The notes beneath the pieces are model-generated. The model saw only the letters and a list, made by a program, of their open reading frames with translations, was not told where the DNA came from and searched no databases. Shown piece by piece: positions 58,535-64,000 of a stretch of 64,000 bases of DNA. Every line of letters starts with the position of its first letter. The stretch's first letter is position 1. This stretch comes from Enterobacterales bacterium. Lineage in GTDB: Bacteria > Pseudomonadota > Gammaproteobacteria > Enterobacterales > Enterobacteriaceae. Position numbers and translations under genes: made by a program. The stretch is from contig JAATFO010000001.1 in NCBI GenBank assembly GCA_015655145.1, positions 1-64,000 on the forward strand, in the 5' to 3' direction.

Positions 58535-58554
58535 AATGTTGGTTTTCGATTAAT
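58535..58554. promoter_or_regulatory. Second, degenerate GlpR operator upstream of glpD
   Basis: Matches the 20-bp GlpR operator pattern (WATKYTCGWWWWCGANCATW) with three mismatches, centred on GGTTTTCG. It is 2 bp upstream of the perfect operator and in phase with it, as the tandem operators of E. coli glpD are. Confidence 0.55.
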
Positions 58555-58556
58555 AT

Positions 58557-58576
58557 TATGTTCGAAAACGAACATA
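58557..58576. promoter_or_regulatory. GlpR operator upstream of glpD
   Basis: Perfect 20-bp palindrome TATGTTCG-AAAA-CGAACATA, an exact fit to the GlpR consensus, ending 32 bp before the glpD start codon. Repression of glpD by the GlpR encoded next door is expected. Confidence 0.9.
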
Positions 58577-58608
58577 GATGAACTATTCCGAACAGCGGAG
58601 GAGATCAC

Positions 58609-60117
58609 ATGGAAATCAAAGATCTGATCGTGATCGGCGGCGGTATCAACGGCGCCGGTATTGCCGCGGATGCCGCAGGACGTGGGCTGTCAGTGCTGAT
58701 GCTGGAGGCGCAAGATCTGGCTTGCGCGACCTCTTCCGCCAGCTCGAAGCTTATTCATGGTGGCCTGCGCTACCTTGAGCACTACGAATTCCGCCTGGTC
58801 AGCGAAGCATTGGCTGAGCGTGAAGTTTTACTGAAAATGGCACCGCATATCGCCTTTCCCATGCGTTTTCGCTTGCCACATTGCCCCCATCTGCGCCCGG
58901 CATGGATGATCCGTATTGGCCTGTTTATGTACGATCATCTCGGAAAACGTGTCAGCCTGCCCGCCAGTAATGGTTTGCGTTTTGGTGCGGATTCAGTGCT
59001 TAAACCTGAAATTGTGCGCGGTTTCGAATATTCCGACTGTTGGGTCGACGATGCACGACTGGTACTGCTGAATGCGCAGGAAATGGTGAAACGCGGCGGT
59101 GAAGTCCGCACCCGTACCCGTGTCACGCGCGCCTGGCGTGAAGAGGGGTTGTGGGTCGTGGAAGCCGAAGATATTGACAGCGGAAAAACCCTCATCTGGC
59201 GCAGCAAAGGTCTGGTCAACGCCGCCGGTCCATGGGTTAAACAACTGTTCGACGATAGCCTGAAACTGAAATCCCCTTATGGCATTCGCCTGATCAAAGG
59301 CAGCCATATTGTGGTGCCGCGCGTACACAATCAAAAACAGGCCTACATTCTGCAAAATGAAGATCACCGCATCGTATTTGTGATCCCGTGGCTGGACGAA
59401 TTTTCGATTATCGGCACGACTGACGTCGAATATCATGGCGATGCGCACGAGGTGAAGATCGATGATAACGAGATAGATTATCTGCTGAAGGTCTATAACG
59501 CCCATTTCAAAAAAACGCTGGTGCGTGATGACATTGTCTGGACATACTCAGGCGTACGACCGTTGTGTGATGATGAATCCAACTCACCCCAGGCCATCAC
59601 GCGTGATTACACGCTGGATGTTCACGATGAGCAAGGGCAGGTGCCGTTACTATCGGTATTTGGCGGTAAATTGACCACCTATCGCAAACTGGCGGAACAT
59701 GCGCTGGATCGGCTGGCGAAATATTATCCTGATGCCGGCCCCGCATGGACAAAAAACTGTGTGCTACCGGGTGGCGATATCGCCGGAACGCGGGAAGATT
59801 ACGCCGCCAGCCTGCGTCGGCGCTACCCGTTTATTAGCGAAGATATGGCACGGCACTACGCATGTACCTATGGCAGTTGCAGTGAACGTCTGTTGCAGGA
59901 TGCCAAAAGCCTCAGCGATCTGGGGGAACACTTTGGCCATGACTTCTACGAAGCTGAATTGCACTATCTGGTACAATATGAGTGGGTACGTCAGTTAGAC
60001 GACGCCATCTGGCGCCGCACCAAGCTGGGCATGTGGCTGGACGCCGCGCAGCAAGCGCGCATCACCACCTGGCTGGACGAACACGCGAAAAAACCCTCAC
60101 TGTCATTAGCCTCATAA
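58609..60117 (+). CDS. glpD: Aerobic glycerol-3-phosphate dehydrogenase
   Basis: FAD enzyme at the inner face of the cytoplasmic membrane, oxidising glycerol 3-phosphate to DHAP and passing electrons to ubiquinone. 502 aa (501 in E. coli). FAD-binding motif DLIVIGGGINGAGIAADAAGRG (residues 5-26); SSKLIHGGLRYLEHYEF and GKLTTYRKLAEHALDRL are family-specific. GGAGGAG a few bases upstream supports the start. Two tandem GlpR operators lie upstream. Confidence 0.97.
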   Translation: MEIKDLIVIGGGINGAGIAADAAGRGLSVLMLEAQDLACATSSASSKLIHGGLRYLEHYEFRLVSEALAEREVLLKMAPHIAFPMRFRLPHCPHLRPAWMIRIGLFMYDHLGKRVSLPASNGLRFGADSVLKPEIVRGFEYSDCWVDDARLVLLNAQEMVKRGGEVRTRTRVTRAWREEGLWVVEAEDIDSGKTLIWRSKGLVNAAGPWVKQLFDDSLKLKSPYGIRLIKGSHIVVPRVHNQKQAYILQNEDHRIVFVIPWLDEFSIIGTTDVEYHGDAHEVKIDDNEIDYLLKVYNAHFKKTLVRDDIVWTYSGVRPLCDDESNSPQAITRDYTLDVHDEQGQVPLLSVFGGKLTTYRKLAEHALDRLAKYYPDAGPAWTKNCVLPGGDIAGTREDYAASLRRRYPFISEDMARHYACTYGSCSERLLQDAKSLSDLGEHFGHDFYEAELHYLVQYEWVRQLDDAIWRRTKLGMWLDAAQQARITTWLDEHAKKPSLSLAS

Positions 60118-60149
60118 CCAGCCGGCTGTTCTCCCACGCCGCGAAATCC

Positions 60150-60171
60150 GGGCCAGATACTTATCTGGCCC
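60150..60171. terminator. Hairpin between convergent glpD and glgP
   Basis: GGGCCAGATA-CT-TATCTGGCCC, a perfect 10-bp stem with minimal loop, 32 bp after the glpD stop and 15 bp after the glgP stop. No strong U-run on either strand. Confidence 0.6.
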
Positions 60172-60186
60172 AATAAAAACGATGCG

Positions 60187-62634
60187 CTACAGCCGTACCG
60201 GCGAAATATGCCAGATCTCATCCGCATACTCCTGAATCGTACGATCGGAAGAAAAGTAACCCATATTGGCAATGTTGAGCGCCGCGCGACGTTGCCACTC
60301 CTCCGGTTGACGGAACAGCGCATCCACCTCGTCCTGGGTATCGACATAGTAGCGATAATCCGCCAGCAGTTGATAATGGTCCCCCAGGCTGACCAATGAA
60401 TCAAAAATACTGCGATAACGACCGGGCTCCTGCGGACTGAAGACACCCGTGGCGATTTGTGTCAGCGCCTGATGCAATTCGGCGTCCTGTTCATAATATT
60501 CTCGCGCGTTATAGCCATTATTACGCAACGCTTCCACTTGTGGCGTAGTATTGCCGAAAATAAAGATATTCCCCTCACCGACATGTTCGCGCATCTCCAC
60601 ATTGGCGCCATCCAGCGTACCGATAGTTAACGCGCCGTTGAGGGCAAATTTCATATTGCTGGTACCCGAGGCTTCCGTGCCCGCCAGTGATATCTGTTCG
60701 GAGAGATCTGCCGCTGGAATAATGATCTGTGCCAGGCTAACGCCATAGTTAGGAATGAACACCACTTTCAGTTTGTTCTTCACTTGTGGATCACTGTTGA
60801 TCACTTTCGCCACATCATTAATCAAATGGATGATGTGTTTCGCCATGTAATAAGCGGAAGCCGCTTTACCGGCAAAGAGATTAACCCGTGGCACCCAGTC
60901 ACCGTCCGGTGCTGCCTTGATGCGGTTGTAGCGTGTGATCACATGCAACACATTAAGCAACTGCCGTTTATATTCATGAATGCGTTTGATCTGCACATCA
61001 AACAGCGCGTGCGGATCAAGCACAATATCCAGGTTCTTCGCCACCCATTCCGCCAGACGTTTTTTGTTCGCCAGCTTGGCCTCGGCAATCTGTTCTATAA
61101 ATGCCGGATAATCAATCTGGGGTTTAATTTCCGCCAGTTGACTGAGATCAGTACGCCAGGTGCGACCAATGGCCTTATCCAATACAGCAGAAAGCGCTGG
61201 ATTAGCCAATGCCAGCCAGCGGCGCGGAGTAACGCCATTGGTTTTATTACAGAAACGGCCCGGAAATAAGCTGGCGAAATCGGCAAATAACGATTGCACC
61301 ATCAACCTCGAGTGTAATTCAGACACCCCATTGACTTTGTGGCTTACCACCACCGCCAGCCATGCCATGCGAATCTGACGACCATTTTTTTCATCAATAA
61401 TGGAAATCCGCGTCAGCAGATCCTGATCATGCGGGTAGTGGTCCTGAATGGTTTTAAGAAAGTAATCATTAATATCAAAGATAATCTGCAAATGGCGCGG
61501 CAGGATCTTACCAATCATATCCACCGACCAGGTTTCCAGCGCCTCGGTCATCAGCGTATGGTTGGTATAAGAAAATACCTGGCAGGTGACTTCAAACGCA
61601 TCGTCCCAGTTAAATTTGTGTTCATCGACCAGCAGCCGCATCAATTCCGGAATCGCCAATACCGGGTGGGTATCATTAAGATGAATGGCAATTTTATCCG
61701 CAAGATTATCAAAGGTTTGATGCATTGCCCAATGACGGGTCAGAATATCCTGTACCGTAGCGGAAACTAAAAAATACTCCTGGCGCAGGCGTAATTCGCG
61801 CCCGGAATAGGTGGAGTCATCCGGATAAAGAACGCGAGATACATTCTCGGAGTGGTTTTTATCTTCCACAGCGGCGAAATAATCGCCCTGGTTGAACTTA
61901 CCGAGATTGATTTCGTTACTCGCCTGCGCGCTCCATAGCCGCAAGGTATTGGTGGCATCGGTATCGTAGCCGGGAATAATCTGATCGTAGGCCATTGCCA
62001 GTACTTCTTCCGTCTCAAGCCAGCGTATTTTTGTCCCTTCGAGCTGGAGACGCCCACCAAAACGCACCTTATAGCGGGTGTTGAAACGTTGAAACTCCCA
62101 GGGATTGCCATATTCCAGCCAGTAATCCGGCGATTCCGCCTGCTGGCCATCAATGATGTTCTGTTTGAACATGCCATATTCATAACGAATACCATAGCCG
62201 CGTCCCGGTAGCCCCAGCGTAGCCAGCGAGTCAAGGAAACAGGCGGCCAGCCGGCCTAAACCACCATTGCCGAGGCCCGGATCGCTTTCTTCTTCCACCA
62301 GTTCGGCGAGGTCCAGCCCCATTTCATTCAGGGCGGTGTTGAGATCGTCATAAATCCCCATCGCCAATAACGCATTGGACAACGTGCGCCCAACCAGAAA
62401 CTCCATCGACAAATAATACACCTGACGCACATCCTGCGATAACTGCGCACGGCTGGAACGCAACCAGCGCTCCACCATGCGATCACGCACGGCCAGTAAA
62501 GATGCGTTAAGCCATTCATGCTTATTGGCAACGGAAGGGTCCTTACCCAGCGTAAACATCAGCTTATAGGCAATTGAGTTTTTTAGTGCTTCCACGGTCA
62601 ATGTAGGTGAGGCGTAAGTAAAGGGTGCATTCAT
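60187..62634 (-). CDS. glgP: Glycogen phosphorylase
   Basis: PLP enzyme releasing glucose 1-phosphate from glycogen chains. 815 aa, same as E. coli. N terminus [18 protein letters not shown] is GlgP-specific; PLP lysine in [17 protein letters not shown] terminus [18 protein letters not shown] paralogue of malP 4 kb away, but clearly distinct (SNMK against GNMK, different ends). Last gene of the glg operon, 21 bp after glgA. Confidence 0.97.
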   Translation of the reverse strand: MNAPFTYASPTLTVEALKNSIAYKLMFTLGKDPSVANKHEWLNASLLAVRDRMVERWLRSSRAQLSQDVRQVYYLSMEFLVGRTLSNALLAMGIYDDLNTALNEMGLDLAELVEEESDPGLGNGGLGRLAACFLDSLATLGLPGRGYGIRYEYGMFKQNIIDGQQAESPDYWLEYGNPWEFQRFNTRYKVRFGGRLQLEGTKIRWLETEEVLAMAYDQIIPGYDTDATNTLRLWSAQASNEINLGKFNQGDYFAAVEDKNHSENVSRVLYPDDSTYSGRELRLRQEYFLVSATVQDILTRHWAMHQTFDNLADKIAIHLNDTHPVLAIPELMRLLVDEHKFNWDDAFEVTCQVFSYTNHTLMTEALETWSVDMIGKILPRHLQIIFDINDYFLKTIQDHYPHDQDLLTRISIIDEKNGRQIRMAWLAVVVSHKVNGVSELHSRLMVQSLFADFASLFPGRFCNKTNGVTPRRWLALANPALSAVLDKAIGRTWRTDLSQLAEIKPQIDYPAFIEQIAEAKLANKKRLAEWVAKNLDIVLDPHALFDVQIKRIHEYKRQLLNVLHVITRYNRIKAAPDGDWVPRVNLFAGKAASAYYMAKHIIHLINDVAKVINSDPQVKNKLKVVFIPNYGVSLAQIIIPAADLSEQISLAGTEASGTSNMKFALNGALTIGTLDGANVEMREHVGEGNIFIFGNTTPQVEALRNNGYNAREYYEQDAELHQALTQIATGVFSPQEPGRYRSIFDSLVSLGDHYQLLADYRYYVDTQDEVDALFRQPEEWQRRAALNIANMGYFSSDRTIQEYADEIWHISPVRL

Positions 62635-62655
62635 AGTCAGTATCCCGGATTCCGA

Positions 62656-64000
62656 TTACAGCAAACGTTGATAAAGATCACGATAGGCTTGCGCTGCCAC
62701 TTGCCAGCTAAAATCCATCGCCATCGCCTGACGCTGAACATAACGCCACAGGGAAGGACGGGACCATAAAACAAACGCACGACGAATGGCGCGCAGTAAC
62801 GACCAGGCATTACTGTCTTCGAAACTGAATCCATTGGCGAGGCCATCGGCCAGATTCTCCAGAGAGCTGTCATTCACCGTGTCCGCTAACCCGCCGGTTC
62901 GGCGCACCAAGGGTAACGTGCCGTATTTAAGACCATATAGCTGCGTTAACCCACAAGGCTCAAAACGGCTTGGCACCATAATGATATCCGCACCGCCCAT
63001 GATGCGATGCGAAAATGCTTCATGATAGCCAATCTGTACCCCGACACTGCCCGGATGTTCCGCCGCCGCCGCGAGAAACCCTTGTTGCAGCCCGGCATCC
63101 CCCGCGCCAAGCAACACCAGTTGCCCGCCCTGTTCCAGCAGACCGGGCAGTGCTTCCAGTACCAGATCCAGCCCTTTTTGCCGAGTCAGTCGACTGACGA
63201 CCGCAAACACTGGCGCTTTATCATCCACGTTAAGCCCCATGGTAATTTGCAACTGGCGTTTGTTCTCTGCTTTGGTGTCCAGCGTATCGCGGTCATAACG
63301 CACATTCAGCAACGGGTCATGCGCCGGATCCCAAATCAATGCATCAACGCCATTGAGAATGCCACTGAGTCGACCTTCACGCGCACGCTCCACCAACAAT
63401 GCTTCCATGCCATAGCCAAACTCTGGCAAGGTGATTTCGCGCGCATAGGTGGGACTTACCGTCGTAATGTGGTCAGCGTAGTAAAGCCCGGCTTTGAGGT
63501 ACGAAATCTGCCCATAGAATTCCAAACCGTGCATGGCGAAGAACGAGCGGGGAAGCTGAATTTGATCAAGATGATGGGCGGAGAATAATCCCTGATAAGC
63601 CAGATTATGCACGGTAAATACCGATTTCGCCGGATGCCCGCGCGCGGCCAGATATGCGCAGGCCAGTCCCGCATGCCAGTCATGAGCATGGACAATATCG
63701 GGGCGCCACCAGCTGTCCAACCCGCAGGCGATTTCACACCCCATCCAGCCCAGCAAGGCAAACCGCAGATAGTTGTCCATATAGGCGAACTGCGATTCAT
63801 CGTGATACGGGCTACCTGGCCGGTCATACAAACCTGGTGCGTCAATAAGATAAATGCCCACCCCGTTAAAATAGCCGAAATGCAGGCGGACAAACCCGGC
63901 GAAGGTTTGCAGTTCGGCAACCAGCGTGGTGTCAGTGATCCCTTTACGTACGTCTGGAAATGCCGGAATTAACACGCGAGTATCCGTGCCATCTGCGATT
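62656..64000 (-). CDS. glgA: Glycogen synthase, 5' end outside window
   Basis: ADP-glucose-dependent alpha-1,4-glucan synthase (GT5). The last 448 codons are present; the frame continues open to the window edge ([20 protein letters not shown]), where the first 30 or so residues including the KxGG motif are missing. Visible motifs: [66 protein letters not shown]. The GTG at 63973-63975 is an internal valine codon, not the start. Confidence 0.96.
   Translation of the reverse strand, partial: IADGTDTRVLIPAFPDVRKGITDTTLVAELQTFAGFVRLHFGYFNGVGIYLIDAPGLYDRPGSPYHDESQFAYMDNYLRFALLGWMGCEIACGLDSWWRPDIVHAHDWHAGLACAYLAARGHPAKSVFTVHNLAYQGLFSAHHLDQIQLPRSFFAMHGLEFYGQISYLKAGLYYADHITTVSPTYAREITLPEFGYGMEALLVERAREGRLSGILNGVDALIWDPAHDPLLNVRYDRDTLDTKAENKRQLQITMGLNVDDKAPVFAVVSRLTRQKGLDLVLEALPGLLEQGGQLVLLGAGDAGLQQGFLAAAAEHPGSVGVQIGYHEAFSHRIMGGADIIMVPSRFEPCGLTQLYGLKYGTLPLVRRTGGLADTVNDSSLENLADGLANGFSFEDSNAWSLLRAIRRAFVLWSRPSLWRYVQRQAMAMDFSWQVAAQAYRDLYQRLL

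Noticed and set aside
53621..62634. malP and glgP as a recent tandem duplication
   Set aside because: Both paralogues exist with these differences in E. coli; the duplication is ancient.
63973..63975. GTG as start of glgA
   Set aside because: The upstream codons continue GlgA homology to the window edge, so this is an internal valine.

Overview
The window is chromosomal DNA of an enterobacterium (order Enterobacterales). Most of it matches, gene for gene and nearly in order, the E. coli K-12 stretch from yheU through crp, nirBD-cysG, dam-aroBK, mrcA, pckA, envZ-ompR, malPQ and glp to glgPA. Proteins such as CRP, OmpR, NfuA and GlpG keep E. coli lengths and catalytic residue numbers. The family assignments rest on my memory of E. 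coli sequences, because no search could be run. I cannot name the genus. Several genes that E. coli carries here are absent: yheT, fic-yhfG, tsgA, nirC, the yhfL/frl region, feoABC, gntT and malT-rtc. No tRNA, rRNA, IS element, prophage or CRISPR array was seen.

Layout. 1-2354: the start of a taurine uptake operon (tauA, frameshifted tauB) and a LysE-type exporter, all on the minus strand. 2660-2878: yheU. 2875-11910: an accessory catabolic island inserted between yheU and prkB. It has a seven-gene minus-strand operon (Tat-exported BMP-type binding protein, double ABC ATPase, two permeases, cupin, isochorismatase-fold cysteine hydrolase, AtzA/TrzN-like amidohydrolase), a divergent LysR regulator and a creatininase-family hydrolase. 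This is the best candidate for an undescribed system: uptake and stepwise hydrolysis of a nitrogen-rich ring compound.

12077-19048: prkB, yhfA, crp, yhfK (split by an amber codon), argD, pabA, ppiA. 19419-23734: nirBD-cysG, assimilatory/anaerobic nitrite reduction and siroheme synthesis, behind a textbook FNR plus NarL/NarP promoter. 23774-30026: trpS-gph-rpe-dam-damX-aroB-aroK. 30425-33855: the hofMNOPQ pilus/DNA-uptake-like operon, divergent from mrcA. 36600-43852: nudE, igaA-yrfG-hslR-hslO and pckA. 43911-49235: envZ-ompR, greB, yhgF. 49292-51425: bioH, gntX, nfuA. 51524-56023: malPQ. 56260-60117: glpEGR and divergent glpD. 60187-64000: glgP and the 3' part of glgA, cut by the window end.

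Three genes carry lesions (tauB +1, cupin -1, yhfK amber), and EnvZ lacks the conserved proline of its H-box (P248T). Either this strain is losing genes or the assembly has point errors; read data would decide. Carbon storage (glgP, glgA, malP, malQ), glycerol-3-phosphate use (glpD, glpEGR) and gluconeogenesis (pckA) sit close together, as in other enterobacteria.
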